Notes under the pieces: model-generated
The model's input: the letters and a program-made list of their open reading frames with translations, nothing else
Told to the model about the DNA's origin: nothing
Database searches by the model: none
Position numbers and translations under genes: made by a program
Part shown: in pieces, positions 47,810 to 59,127 of the stretch
Numbering within the stretch: the stretch's first letter is position 1
Layout of the letters: every line of letters begins with the position of its first letter
NCBI RefSeq assembly: GCF_001591505.1
Contig: NZ_BCVA01000013.1
Span: 52,295-116,294, forward strand
From: Neobacillus niacini NBRC 15566
GTDB taxonomy: Bacteria > Bacillota > Bacilli > Bacillales > Cytobacillaceae
Direction: 5' to 3'
Length of the DNA: 64,000 nt

Positions 47810-47880
47810 TGATCCGATTAGAAACATCACGTTCAAAAATTACGTGTGTGTTGTTTCTAATCGGGTCAGGTTTTTTATTT
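47806..47880 (+). terminator. Leader terminator of bglP
   Basis: A 20-bp stem, arms 47806-47825 and 47853-47872 with one or two G-U pairs, followed by TTTTTT. Confidence 0.9.
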
Positions 47881-47902
47881 GAAAAATATATAAATCAAAT
47901 AA

Positions 47903-50094
<2,192 letters not shown>

Positions 50095-50107
50095 TATATA
50101 CTATAAT

Positions 50108-50138
50108 GTAGGAAAGCTTTTAAAGCTTTCCTACTTTT
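50108..50138 (+). terminator. Terminator after the GH1 remnant
   Basis: A 13-bp inverted repeat, GTAGGAAAGCTTT with its complement, and a short TTTT. Probably ends the bglP transcript before licT. Confidence 0.75.
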
Positions 50139-50206
50139 GAATCTCTAGATTTTTTCCGATCACTGTTCGAGTTATAAAACCATATTTCATATTTATAGGT
50201 GGTCAT

Positions 50207-51037
50207 ATGAAAATAGCCAAAGTATACAATAATAACGTCATCAGTGCGTTTAATGAAAAAAACGATGAGTTAGTAGTTATGGGGAGAGGTCTGGCTTTTC
50301 AAAAAAAGCCTGGAGATCTTGTGGATGAAGAAAAGATTGAAAAGACCTTTGTATTAAAAAATAATGATATATCTGAGAGATTCAAAACTCTTTTATATGA
50401 AGTGCCGATGGAATACATGGAAGTAACGGAGGAGATTATCCAACTCGCTAAAGGCAGGTTAGGGAGAACTCTGAACGACAGCATTTATGTCTCTTTAACG
50501 GATCATATTCACTTTGCTGTAGATAGACACCGAAAAGGCTACGACATAAAAAATGCGTTATTATGGGAAATCAGAAGGTTTTATAAGGACGAGTATTCAA
50601 TTGGTATGGAGGCACTAAGAATAGTTAAAGAAAAAGTAGGTGTTCTCCTACCGGAGGATGAAGCTGGTTTTATTGCGATGCATATCGTTAACTCAGGATT
50701 AAATGAGGAAATGCCGAATGTCGCTAATATTACGAGAGTAATGCAAGACATCTTAAACATTGTTAAATATCATTATAAGATCAGTTTTGATGAGGAATCA
50801 TTGAATTATTTTCGTTTTGTGACGCATTTGAAATTTTTTGCACAGAGACTGTATAGCAAGAACTATATTGAAGATGATGATCCATTCCTATATGAGTCCT
50901 TTAAGCAGAAGCATAAAGAGGCAATGGAATGTACAGAAAAGATTAATGACTACATCCAAAATCAATTTGACTATAGTCTCACGAATAATGAAAAATTATA
51001 TTTGGCTATCCATATACAGAGAGTGGTAAATCGCTAA
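50207..51037 (+). CDS. licT: BglG-family transcription antiterminator (LicT-like)
   Basis: A 276-residue RNA-binding regulator. The CAT RNA-binding domain is residues 1-55 (KVYNNNVISAFNEKNDELVV, then GRGLAFQKKPGD). Two PRD domains follow, with conserved histidines in LTDHIHFAVDR (PRD1), IAMHIVNSG, and LAIHIQRVV (PRD2). The PTS phosphorylates such residues to sense substrate and carbon state. It would bind the RAT sites of bglP and bglH. GGTGG precedes the ATG. Confidence 0.92.
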   Translation: MKIAKVYNNNVISAFNEKNDELVVMGRGLAFQKKPGDLVDEEKIEKTFVLKNNDISERFKTLLYEVPMEYMEVTEEIIQLAKGRLGRTLNDSIYVSLTDHIHFAVDRHRKGYDIKNALLWEIRRFYKDEYSIGMEALRIVKEKVGVLLPEDEAGFIAMHIVNSGLNEEMPNVANITRVMQDILNIVKYHYKISFDEESLNYFRFVTHLKFFAQRLYSKNYIEDDDPFLYESFKQKHKEAMECTEKINDYIQNQFDYSLTNNEKLYLAIHIQRVVNR

Positions 51038-51047
51038 TTATGGTGAA

Positions 51048-51095
51048 AGAAAAGGCCTTTCAACAGTTCGACAAACTGCTGGAAGGCCTTTCTTC
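51048..51095. terminator. Bidirectional terminator between licT and the Mur-ligase-like gene
   Basis: An 18-bp stem (AAAGGCCTTTCAACAGTT with one mismatch and one G-U) flanked by A- and T-rich runs, placed between two convergent genes. Confidence 0.75.
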
Positions 51096-51130
51096 GTTAA
51101 TGCATTTCCATGATTGAGTGAGCGAATATA

Positions 51131-52243
51131 TTATGCTTCGCCATAATTGGCTATTAAATATTTAACTACATCTTCCATCCTAGATTTGCGGGCACCTTTC
51201 ACCAAAATAGCAGTACCTGGGGATAGATTAGTAAGGGCTTGAAATAGGCTTTCTTTTTGTTCAAAATGAATGACGCATTCTGGTGGCATCCCTTGTTCCA
51301 GTGCAGACTGAGAAATCATTTTGGCAAGCTCGCCGATCGTATAAAGGTAATCTACTTTTTTCTTGGCTAAATATGCGCCTACTTCCATATGTGCTTCTTG
51401 GGAGATGACACCTAGTCCCTTCATGTCTCCCAGGATAGCAATTTTTGTTCTATCCTTACCTACGTTAGTCAGAACGTCAATTGCCGCTTTCATGGCATCT
51501 ACATTCGCACTGAAGGTATCGTCAATTACGGTGATATTATTGGAAAGTGTAATGGTGGCCATCCGCATGACAGGCTTGTTGTACTGCTCCAAACCTCGAG
51601 AAATTTCATCTGGCGTAAAGCCCAGCAAGTCACCAATAGCAATAGCGAATAAAGCGTTATAGATATTGTGAACACCATAAATCGGAATGTGAAATGGGAA
51701 ATAGGTTTCATTTAGTTTTACGCGAAAATTCATCCCGCCTTCGATATATTCCACTTCTTCAGCACGATAGTCAGCCTGTTTATTGATTCCGACTTTTATT
51801 ATGGTTCCAGGAAAGGAATCGATAAGCAAGTGCTTAGAATTTTCGTCGTCTGCATTGAATAAGAAAACACCGGATTGATCCATATGTTGAATCAGTTCTG
51901 ATTTCGCTGCTGCCAATTTCGTTACGTCTCCGCCAAAGTTGCCTATATGAGCGGTGCCGATATTCGTAATTACGCCGATATTAGGCTTAATAAAACCGCA
52001 ATGCTTGATGATGTGCCCGAAGTAAACGATACCAAATTCAACCACCACTGCTTGATGTGTATCTCTAAGCCTTCTTGCGCTTCTTTCGGTATTGATAAAT
52101 GCATTATTCACATCTCTAGATTCGTATATCGTCCATCGTTGTCTTAAAATCGAAGCAATCATCGATTTCGTTGTCGTTTTCCCGGCACTCCCAGTGACCG
52201 CGATAGTTGGTCTCTGGTTAGTAGGAAATGATTCTTTGTTCAT
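51131..52243 (-). CDS. MurF-like Mur ligase without the N-terminal UDP-binding domain
   Basis: A 370-residue ATP-dependent amide ligase. The P-loop is TGSAGKTTTKSM. ITNIGTAHIGNFGG and the C-terminal-domain motif DDTFSANVDAMKAAIDVL are the MurF-type positions. True MurF is about 450 residues with an N-terminal UDP-MurNAc-tripeptide binding domain, which is missing here, so the substrate may differ. The start at 52243 has GGGGGCAAAAGG upstream. A TTG at 52282 would add 13 residues and lies about 14 nt from AGGAGG, so the start is uncertain. Confidence 0.75.
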   Translation of the reverse strand: MNKESFPTNQRPTIAVTGSAGKTTTKSMIASILRQRWTIYESRDVNNAFINTERSARRLRDTHQAVVVEFGIVYFGHIIKHCGFIKPNIGVITNIGTAHIGNFGGDVTKLAAAKSELIQHMDQSGVFLFNADDENSKHLLIDSFPGTIIKVGINKQADYRAEEVEYIEGGMNFRVKLNETYFPFHIPIYGVHNIYNALFAIAIGDLLGFTPDEISRGLEQYNKPVMRMATITLSNNITVIDDTFSANVDAMKAAIDVLTNVGKDRTKIAILGDMKGLGVISQEAHMEVGAYLAKKKVDYLYTIGELAKMISQSALEQGMPPECVIHFEQKESLFQALTNLSPGTAILVKGARKSRMEDVVKYLIANYGEA

Positions 52244-52467
52244 CCTTTTGCCCCCAACACTAGTCATGATGTTATTCAGCAATAATAGGTTATGCTCCTC
52301 CTGGAAATCAGTGTGGGTTGTTTTACTTTCAAAATTAAAATGGTCCTTGCTTCAGGAGTGATGTGTTCTTAAGGAGATTTATACTTCAATAATATTACTT
52401 AGTTTTGAATATTTCATTTCTTTTTACAGGAATTTCCGAAAGAAAAATAGAATACGTGAGATATAAT

Positions 52468-52485
52468 GTTCTATATCGATAGAAC
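52468..52485 (+). promoter_or_regulatory. Perfect palindrome upstream of the MoxR gene
   Basis: GTTCTAT-ATCG-ATAGAAC sits 6 bp before the ribosome site AGGAGG (52492-52497). It may be an operator or a 5' mRNA hairpin. Confidence 0.4.
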
Positions 52486-52503
52486 TTTTAAGGAGGATAT
52501 AAA

Positions 52504-53460
52504 GTGGCCCGAGAACAAATGAATCCCATAATAGAAAAAATTCTTTTAAACATTGAAAAGGTTATGATTGGAAAAAGGAATGTTGCCGAACTTAGCCTTA
52601 TTGCCTTATTAGCAGAAGGGCATGTGCTCCTAGAGGATGTGCCTGGTGTTGGGAAGACGATGATGGTCCGTGCTCTTGCTAAGTCTGTAAATGCTAACTT
52701 CCGCAGGATACAGTTTACTCCTGACTTATTACCATCAGATGTAACGGGAATTTCAATTTATAACCCAAAGGAAATGGAATTTCAATTTCGGCCAGGACCA
52801 TTGATGGGGAACATTATTCTCGCAGATGAAATTAACCGAACTTCGCCAAAGACCCAATCTGCTCTGCTTGAAGGAATGGAAGAAGCAAGTGTAACCATTG
52901 ATGGAGTCACCCATCGGCTTCAAAAGCCCTTCTTTGTAATGGCTACACAAAATCCCATAGAGTATGAAGGAACTTACCCCCTGCCTGAAGCACAGCTGGA
53001 TCGCTTTTTATTGAAAATGAAAATGGGCTACCCCGAAGTGGATGAAGAAATAGAAGTTTTAAATCGAGCACAAAAGGTACCGCCAATTGAAGACCTTCAT
53101 CCAGTAATTGACCTAGAAGGATTAATTGCATTACAAAAAGAAATCAAAGAAGTCTATGTGGATCCAACGATTAAACGCTATATTGTTGATATCGTTAACC
53201 TAACTAGAAAGTTTGCTGGAGTGTACCTTGGCGCCAGTCCAAGGGGATCAATTGCCCTCATGAAAACGGCACAGGCTTATGCCTTTATGTACGGCCGTGA
53301 CTACATCCTTCCTGACGATATTCAGTATTTAGCACCGTTTGTTTTATCTCACCGGATCATTTTGAAATCAGAGGCAAAATTTGAAGGAATTTCAGCTGAA
53401 GAAATTGTTACCCGAATCATTGCAAGAATTCCTGTTCCAATACAAAGGCTTGTGAAGTAA
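52504..53460 (+). CDS. yeaC: MoxR-type AAA+ ATPase (YeaC)
   Basis: A 318-residue AAA+ protein. Walker A is EDVPGVGKTMMV near residue 43, Walker B ILADEINRTSPK near 109, sensor region MATQNPIEYEGTYPLPEAQLDRF. MoxR ATPases act as chaperones for metal-centre or envelope proteins, often with DUF58 partners. GTG start with AGGAGG at spacing 6. It is first in a three-gene operon with yeaD and yebA-like genes, as in B. subtilis. Confidence 0.92.
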   Translation: MAREQMNPIIEKILLNIEKVMIGKRNVAELSLIALLAEGHVLLEDVPGVGKTMMVRALAKSVNANFRRIQFTPDLLPSDVTGISIYNPKEMEFQFRPGPLMGNIILADEINRTSPKTQSALLEGMEEASVTIDGVTHRLQKPFFVMATQNPIEYEGTYPLPEAQLDRFLLKMKMGYPEVDEEIEVLNRAQKVPPIEDLHPVIDLEGLIALQKEIKEVYVDPTIKRYIVDIVNLTRKFAGVYLGASPRGSIALMKTAQAYAFMYGRDYILPDDIQYLAPFVLSHRIILKSEAKFEGISAEEIVTRIIARIPVPIQRLVK

Positions 53461-53462
53461 CA

Positions 53463-54680
53463 ATGAAAAAGTTATGGATTCCATTCAAAAAGGTATGGAA
53501 GTTTGTCGTCTTACTATTTTTGATTCTGCTTACCTTTTCTTACGCCATGTTTCAAGGTGGATTTGTAAGCTGGTTTTTATTTTATAGCTTTTTGCCTTTT
53601 GCCCTTTATTGTGTTGGTTTATCCTTTTATTCTTTGAATGAGCTGGAAATAACACGACATATACCAAAAAATGACTACAACGCCGGTGAAACGTTAAAGG
53701 TAACCGTAAATGTAAAGAGAAACTCTTTTTTTCCTATAGTTTATCTGCTCATAGAGGATCATCTAGATGATTCCCTCAAACACTCCCAGCAGAAAAAGAA
53801 GGCAAAGGCATTGCTGCTGCCAGGCTTTAGGAAGGAATTTACCTATGATTATGTTATTGATGAACTTCCAAGGGGGGAGCATATATTACAAGGTTTTATT
53901 GTCAAAACCGGTGATATTCTCGGCTTAGTTGAGAAAGAAAAATCTCAAACATATGTAAGTAAAATCATTGTCTACCCTGCTTATACAGAGTTACTGTACC
54001 GCCCCTTTGAAACCCATTTTGATCAGGGTATGACTGCTTCAAGAGAACGGGTACAGCGTGATACCACATTGGCGATTGGTGTCCGGGATTACCAGCCTGG
54101 TGATCGGTTTTCATGGATTAACTGGAAAGCCTCTGCAAAACGAAATGAAATCATGACAAAGGAATTTGAACAGCGTCAATCTCATGATGTATTTGTTGTA
54201 ATGGATTGCGTACCTGATAAGAATTTTGAAGCAATTGTTTCCTTTACCGCTTCTTTATTACGTGCCGTTTTGAAAAAGGGAGCACAAATTGGACTTTTGA
54301 CGATTAGTCGAGAAAGAGCTTCCTTTCCTATAAGGGGCGGGGAAACCCAACTGCACCAGCTTTTCTATCATTTAGCAAAGATAGAAGCAAAGAATCCTTC
54401 CTCGTTTGAAAAAGTGTTAGAAACCGAGGGGATGTTTACCCAGCAAACAGTATCATTCTTGCTGGTGTCAGCACAATTATCGAAGCCTTTATTAGAGAAG
54501 GCTGGGTTCCTAGGGCAAAGAAAAGGAAAGATTACCTTATTCCTCATAAAAGGAGAAAAGGAATCTCCTACTCAAGAAGAAAGATCGTTAATTGCATTGG
54601 CGAACGCACGAAATGTACGTGTAATAATGGTTCATGAAGGGCAATTTGCATCTGCCTTTTCGGAGGTGAATTTGCGATGA
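53463..54680 (+). CDS. yeaD: DUF58 domain protein (YeaD)
   Basis: A 405-residue protein with two N-terminal membrane segments (about residues 10-55). The DUF58 core has YQPGDRFSWINWKASAKRNEIMTKEFE and a von-Willebrand-like segment DVFVVMDC. It starts 2 nt after yeaC and overlaps the next gene by 4 nt. MoxR-DUF58-transglutaminase operons are widespread and poorly understood. Confidence 0.88.
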   Translation: MKKLWIPFKKVWKFVVLLFLILLTFSYAMFQGGFVSWFLFYSFLPFALYCVGLSFYSLNELEITRHIPKNDYNAGETLKVTVNVKRNSFFPIVYLLIEDHLDDSLKHSQQKKKAKALLLPGFRKEFTYDYVIDELPRGEHILQGFIVKTGDILGLVEKEKSQTYVSKIIVYPAYTELLYRPFETHFDQGMTASRERVQRDTTLAIGVRDYQPGDRFSWINWKASAKRNEIMTKEFEQRQSHDVFVVMDCVPDKNFEAIVSFTASLLRAVLKKGAQIGLLTISRERASFPIRGGETQLHQLFYHLAKIEAKNPSSFEKVLETEGMFTQQTVSFLLVSAQLSKPLLEKAGFLGQRKGKITLFLIKGEKESPTQEERSLIALANARNVRVIMVHEGQFASAFSEVNLR

Positions 54681-56878
54681 AAAGAGATTTTCAGTCTTTT
54701 CTTTTATACTTGTTTGGTTTTTTGCTTTTATGGGAATGGCTTCGACCAGTCGAGCAATTAACGGAAACAGACCATATTGAAATGTTTGTGATCTTTATTT
54801 TACTCTCGTTTCTATTAGCCTTTCTGAGGATGAAGTGGATTTGGCAAACGATAGTAAAGCTATGGTTTATCTTCTTTTCGCTTAATATGTTTCATTATGA
54901 GGAAGGTTTTTTTCAAGTTACTTGGCTGACTTTTTTTACGAATGATTTACCTGCAAATTTTAAGATGATTATCGCTCGCAATTGGTTAGGGATGACCAAT
55001 GAATTCAGGACCTTTTTGTTGTTTATTCTCCTTTGGTTAATGGTGTATTTAGTCCATTATTGGCTTTTGAATCGGAAAAGGCTTTTCATTTTCTTCTTTA
55101 TGACACTCATTTATATAACCGTTTTAGATACATTCACATTATATAGTGCAAAAACAGCTATTGTCCGAACGGTTGTAGTTGGTTTTGCTGTAATGGGAAT
55201 GTTAACCTATTACCGAATTCTCGCTAAGGAAAATGTAATTAGTGATTCCTTTACTATTCGAAAATGGATGAGACCGTTAGTTTTCATGATTGCTTTTAGT
55301 GTTATCACTGGCATTATAGCCCCAAAGTTCGCACCAATATGGCCAGACCCTGTTCCATATCTAAAGGCTGCCAGCAAGAATGACAGGGAGGACGGACCAG
55401 GCAATGGGATTGCTAAAGTAGGCTACGGCACAGATGATTCTCGTTTGGGTGGTCCATTTATTGGGGATGATAGTATCGTTTTTCGGAGTGAAGCAGTTGA
55501 AAAAAATTATTGGAAGGTAGAAACAAAGGACCATTATACAGGTAAAGGCTGGATTCCTTCTGAATCTACTCCCTTCCGAATAGGAGGAGAGGATGTAATA
55601 CCTATTTTCCCGATCCCATCTAATGTTGAAACACGGGTTGAGAGTGCCTCCTTATTTATGTTTATGGATTATAATCACCTCATTTATCCGGCCGGTATCC
55701 AAAGGGTACAGTTCCAACGTAATTATATGTTAGAAATCGACTCAACAAAGGAAAAAATTTCAATATTGAACAACACGGACTCTAGTCCCGTTGCTCCTGA
55801 TTCTTATTCAATGGAGTATAAGGTACCGAAATATCATGCTGCTGATCTAAGGGAAACAACTGCTGCAGATCCCGAACAGATCGACGCAGAATTTGTTGCG
55901 AGATATACGCAATTGCCTGATAACCTGCCCGGTCGAGTGAGGGAGCTAGCTGAGAGTATAACGGAAAAAGAATCAAACTGGTTTGATAAGGCAAAAGCTG
56001 TCGAGCGCCATTTTGGCGGCTCTGGATTCACCTATAGTCAGAGTGATGTTGCCATTCCGGGAGAAAATGATGATTACGTAGATCAATTTCTATTTGAAAC
56101 AAAAATAGGATATTGTGATAATTTTTCCACCTCAATGGCGGTGCTGCTCCGATCAATAGGAATTCCTACACGCTGGGTAAAAGGTTATACTGGCGGGGAA
56201 TTTTTAGAGTACAGTGAAGATGATTCTTCAAAACAAATTTATGAAGTTACCAATAATAATGCCCATTCATGGGTTGAAGTCTATTTTCCTAATCAAGGGT
56301 GGGTTCCATTTGAACCGACAAAGGGCTTCACCAATACTATTTCCATTGATTATACAAATGATGATGGAACAACTCCTGCAACTGAAGCAACAGCTCAGCC
56401 AACACCTAAGCCACAGCAGGATGTGGAGAAAAATAGCAGCAGCTCTCAGAAAAAAGATCAAACTTTTTCATTTAATGGATTCTGGATTAGCGCAAAAGTC
56501 TTCTTAGATAAAAATTGGAAATGGATTGTCATTTTTGTTTTGGTAGTTATTGGTACAATTGGCCTTATATATAGGCTGCGAGGAAAGTGGATCCCGCGTT
56601 TATATTTATTTCAGTTCCGAATGAGAAAAAAAGATGAAAATATCGGTAAAGCCTATCTTATCCTTTTAGACCAATTAGAGCGTTATGGTTTAAAGCGTAA
56701 TCAGGGACAAACATTGCGAAATTATGCCCGATACATTGATACCTTCTTTGCAACTAGAGAGATGTCTAAGCTGACGGATAGATATGAGCAATATCTATAT
56801 CATCAAAAACTCCCCGAAGGAAGCTGGAAGGATTCACGGGAATTATGGGAAAATTTAATTAAAAAGACAATAGCTTGA
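54677..56878 (+). CDS. yebA: Transglutaminase-like membrane protein (YebA)
   Basis: A 733-residue protein with five or six N-terminal membrane segments (to about residue 220), an outside transglutaminase-like domain, and one further membrane segment near residues 614-634. The Cys-His-Asp triad is visible: GYCDNFSTSMAVLLRSIGIPTRW, HSWVEVYFPNQGWVPFEPT. A Ser/Gln-rich linker precedes the last membrane segment, and a helical DUF4129-like tail is cytoplasmic. Overlap with yeaD is 4 nt. Confidence 0.9.
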   Translation: MKRDFQSFLLYLFGFLLLWEWLRPVEQLTETDHIEMFVIFILLSFLLAFLRMKWIWQTIVKLWFIFFSLNMFHYEEGFFQVTWLTFFTNDLPANFKMIIARNWLGMTNEFRTFLLFILLWLMVYLVHYWLLNRKRLFIFFFMTLIYITVLDTFTLYSAKTAIVRTVVVGFAVMGMLTYYRILAKENVISDSFTIRKWMRPLVFMIAFSVITGIIAPKFAPIWPDPVPYLKAASKNDREDGPGNGIAKVGYGTDDSRLGGPFIGDDSIVFRSEAVEKNYWKVETKDHYTGKGWIPSESTPFRIGGEDVIPIFPIPSNVETRVESASLFMFMDYNHLIYPAGIQRVQFQRNYMLEIDSTKEKISILNNTDSSPVAPDSYSMEYKVPKYHAADLRETTAADPEQIDAEFVARYTQLPDNLPGRVRELAESITEKESNWFDKAKAVERHFGGSGFTYSQSDVAIPGENDDYVDQFLFETKIGYCDNFSTSMAVLLRSIGIPTRWVKGYTGGEFLEYSEDDSSKQIYEVTNNNAHSWVEVYFPNQGWVPFEPTKGFTNTISIDYTNDDGTTPATEATAQPTPKPQQDVEKNSSSSQKKDQTFSFNGFWISAKVFLDKNWKWIVIFVLVVIGTIGLIYRLRGKWIPRLYLFQFRMRKKDENIGKAYLILLDQLERYGLKRNQGQTLRNYARYIDTFFATREMSKLTDRYEQYLYHQKLPEGSWKDSRELWENLIKKTIA

Positions 56879-56922
56879 CCGATAAAACAACCTATTGTTA
56901 CAATAAGGCGTAAAATTAATGT

Positions 56923-57064
56923 TTAGCTGCAGCGCCTAGGGCTTGGTGAAACAGGAAAACACTTTTTCCTCGGTCATAAGCCAATCCGTCAGAAAGGTTG
57001 AAGAACAACCTTCCCGCCGGCTCGTCCTAGACTCACAACCCTGTACAAGGCGCTTCCGCTTTTC
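56923..57064. repeat. MITE-like intergenic repeat (AGCTGCAGCGCCT ends)
   Basis: The element starts TAGCTGCAGCGCCTA and ends AGGCGCTTCCGCTTTTC. Its ends form an imperfect inverted repeat, AGC-NNN-AGCGCCT. An inner hairpin AAGGTTG/CAACCTT lies at about 56995-57012. I recall elements with these ends as frequent in Bacillaceae genomes. The short open frame crossing it is not a gene. Confidence 0.6.
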
Positions 57065-57077
57065 GAATAATAGATTT

Positions 57078-57148
57078 CCTTCATATATCCTCGAAAATAA
57101 GGTTCGAGAGTCTCTACCGGGTTACCATAAACAACCTGACTATGAAGG
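57078..57148 (+). promoter_or_regulatory. Guanine-type purine riboswitch of guaA
   Basis: P1 is CCTTCATA with TATGAAGG (8 bp, perfect). J2/3 reads GTCTCTACC and the 3' junction GACTATG has C at the specificity position, which indicates guanine. L3 is CCATAAA. L2 is AATAAGG instead of the usual GATATGG but keeps the GG that pairs with L3. Confidence 0.9.
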
Positions 57149-57180
57149 CAGAATTTTCGGCTTTAGCAATTAAGAGAAAG

Positions 57181-57240
57181 CTAGAATTCTGCCTTCCTAG
57201 TTTTATTTGGAGGCGGAATTCTAGTTTTTTTTTTGTTTTT
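57181..57240 (+). terminator. Expression-platform terminator of the guaA riboswitch
   Basis: CTAGAATTCTGCCT pairs with AGGCGGAATTCTAG and runs into nine Ts. The alternative antiterminator pairs GGCAGAATT (57147-57155) with AATTCTGCC, so guanine binding favours termination. Confidence 0.9.
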
Positions 57241-57282
57241 GAAGTAAATACTAACCTTAATATTTTGGAAGAGGTGGACGTG

Positions 57283-58818
57283 TTGACAAATACAGATATG
57301 ATTGTGGTTTTAGACTTTGGAAGCCAGTATAACCAGTTAATTACACGTAGAATTCGTGAGTTCGGTGTTTACAGTGAACTTCATCCGCATACGATTACGG
57401 CTGAGGAAATTAGAAAAATGAATCCAAAAGGAATCATATTTTCAGGTGGACCGAATAGTGTATATGATGAAAATTCTTTCCGCTGTGATGAAGAGATTTT
57501 CGAAATGGGTCTTCCTATCTTAGGGATTTGCTACGGTATGCAGCTAATGACTGTTCACTTTGATGGAAAAGTTGAAAAGGCCAAGAACCGTGAGTACGGA
57601 AAAGCTGTCATGAATATTCAAAATCAAAACAAACTATTCCATGATTTGCCTGAGGAGCAAATCGTTTGGATGAGCCATGGAGATTTAGTAGTGGAAGCAC
57701 CTGCTGGTTTTACCGTTGATGGAACAAACCCGCACTGCCCGATTGCAGCAATGAGTGATGAAGCAAGAAAACTTTATGCTGTTCAATTTCATCCGGAAGT
57801 TCGTCATTCCGTCTATGGAAATGAGCTGCTTAAAAACTTTGTCTTTAATGTCTGTGACTGTAAAGGCGATTGGTCCATGGAAAACTTTATTGAAATGGAA
57901 ATGGCAAAGATTCGTGAGCAGGTTGGAAATAAGAAAGTACTTTGTGCACTTAGTGGTGGTGTAGATTCATCCGTTGTAGCTGTGCTTATTCATAAAGCGA
58001 TCGGTGATCAGCTGACTTGTATTTTTGTTGATCATGGCTTACTTCGCAAGAATGAAGCTGATAGTGTCATGAAGACATTTGCTGAAGGCTTCCATATGAA
58101 TGTGATAAAAGTTGATGCAAAAGAACGTTTCTTATCTAAATTAGAAGGAGTATCTGATCCAGAGAAGAAACGGAAAATCATTGGAAATGAGTTTATTTAT
58201 GTATTCGATGATGAAGCGACTAAGCTTGAAGGAATTGAGTTTTTAGCACAAGGAACACTCTATACTGACATTATCGAGAGTGGAACTGCTACTGCACAAA
58301 CGATCAAATCTCACCATAATGTCGGTGGGCTGCCTGAAGATATGCAATTCAAGTTAATCGAACCATTGAATACGCTGTTTAAAGATGAGGTTCGTGCACT
58401 GGGTACAGAGCTTGGAATTCCGGATGATATTGTTTGGAGACAGCCATTTCCTGGGCCAGGTCTTGGAATTCGTGTCTTAGGTGCAATTTCTGAAGATAAA
58501 CTTGAAATTGTCCGTGAATCTGATTGGATCCTCCGTGAAGAAATTAAGAAGGCGGGACTTGATCGTGAAATATGGCAATACTTTACTGTGCTTCCGGACA
58601 TTCGCAGTGTTGGAGTAATGGGCGATGCGAGGACATATGATTATACCATTGGTATTCGCGCCGTAACTTCCATCGATGGGATGACCTCTGATTGGGCACG
58701 TATCCCATGGGATATACTCGAAAAAATTTCAACTCGGATTGTTAATGAAGTAGCCCACGTTAACCGAGTGGTCTATGACATTACCAGCAAGCCGCCTGCA
58801 ACGATTGAATGGGAATAA
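57283..58818 (+). CDS. guaA: GMP synthase (glutamine-hydrolysing)
   Basis: A 511-residue enzyme that aminates XMP to GMP. The glutaminase domain has the nucleophile in GICYGMQLM and His-Glu in QFHPEV. The synthetase domain has the PP-loop LSGGVDSSV. The C-terminal dimerisation part ends [11 protein letters not shown]. The start is TTG at 57283 with GAGGTGG at 57271-57277; upstream codons lie inside the riboswitch terminator. Length fits the B. subtilis enzyme (513). Confidence 0.95.
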   Translation: MTNTDMIVVLDFGSQYNQLITRRIREFGVYSELHPHTITAEEIRKMNPKGIIFSGGPNSVYDENSFRCDEEIFEMGLPILGICYGMQLMTVHFDGKVEKAKNREYGKAVMNIQNQNKLFHDLPEEQIVWMSHGDLVVEAPAGFTVDGTNPHCPIAAMSDEARKLYAVQFHPEVRHSVYGNELLKNFVFNVCDCKGDWSMENFIEMEMAKIREQVGNKKVLCALSGGVDSSVVAVLIHKAIGDQLTCIFVDHGLLRKNEADSVMKTFAEGFHMNVIKVDAKERFLSKLEGVSDPEKKRKIIGNEFIYVFDDEATKLEGIEFLAQGTLYTDIIESGTATAQTIKSHHNVGGLPEDMQFKLIEPLNTLFKDEVRALGTELGIPDDIVWRQPFPGPGLGIRVLGAISEDKLEIVRESDWILREEIKKAGLDREIWQYFTVLPDIRSVGVMGDARTYDYTIGIRAVTSIDGMTSDWARIPWDILEKISTRIVNEVAHVNRVVYDITSKPPATIEWE

Positions 58819-58836
58819 ATTTAAAATAACACTTCT

Positions 58837-58885
58837 AAAAGCGAACGTTTTTAAATATAATTTTAAAAACGTTCGCTTTTTATTT
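58837..58885 (+). terminator. guaA terminator that also forms an inverted PurBox-like pair
   Basis: A long stem, AAAAGCGAACGTTTTTA with its complement, ends in T-rich sequence. The boxes AAAAGCGAACGTT (58837-58849) and its mirror (58868-58880) fit the PurBox pattern in 11 of 13 positions and are 18 bp apart, upstream of pbuG. Confidence 0.75.
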
Positions 58886-58941
58886 ACAAGCTGGGAAATC
58901 CCTGATAAGATAAAGGAGAAGTAAATAATTTGTCGATTTAA

Positions 58942-59008
58942 CTCGTATAATATTGGGGATATGGCCCAAAAGTTTCTACCGAGCCACCGTAAATGGCTTG
59001 ACTACGAG
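58942..59008 (+). promoter_or_regulatory. Guanine-type purine riboswitch of pbuG
   Basis: P1 CTCGTA/TACGAG, canonical L2 GATATGG, J2/3 GTTTCTACC, L3 CCGTAAA, and GACTACG with the guanine-specific C. Confidence 0.95.
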
Positions 59009-59059
59009 GCAGTGATAATCGGAGGGGTATTCCTCTTTTTTACACTTGCCCCAAGTCAA

Positions 59060-59090
59060 GCGTTCCGGTAGAATTCGGAACGTTTTTTTC
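59060..59090 (+). terminator. Expression-platform terminator of the pbuG riboswitch
   Basis: CGTTCCG pairs with CGGAACG and is followed by seven Ts. Confidence 0.85.
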
Positions 59091-59127
59091 GTTTTAAAAA
59101 GATATATATTCCTAGGGGGAAGAACTA

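Noticed and set aside
56943..57173. 76-codon open frame before guaA
   Set aside because: It runs through the MITE-like repeat and into the riboswitch, so it is not a plausible gene.
57142..57282. Longer N-terminus of GuaA
   Set aside because: The extension covers the riboswitch terminator and its T-run; known GuaA proteins begin at the TTG position or close to it.
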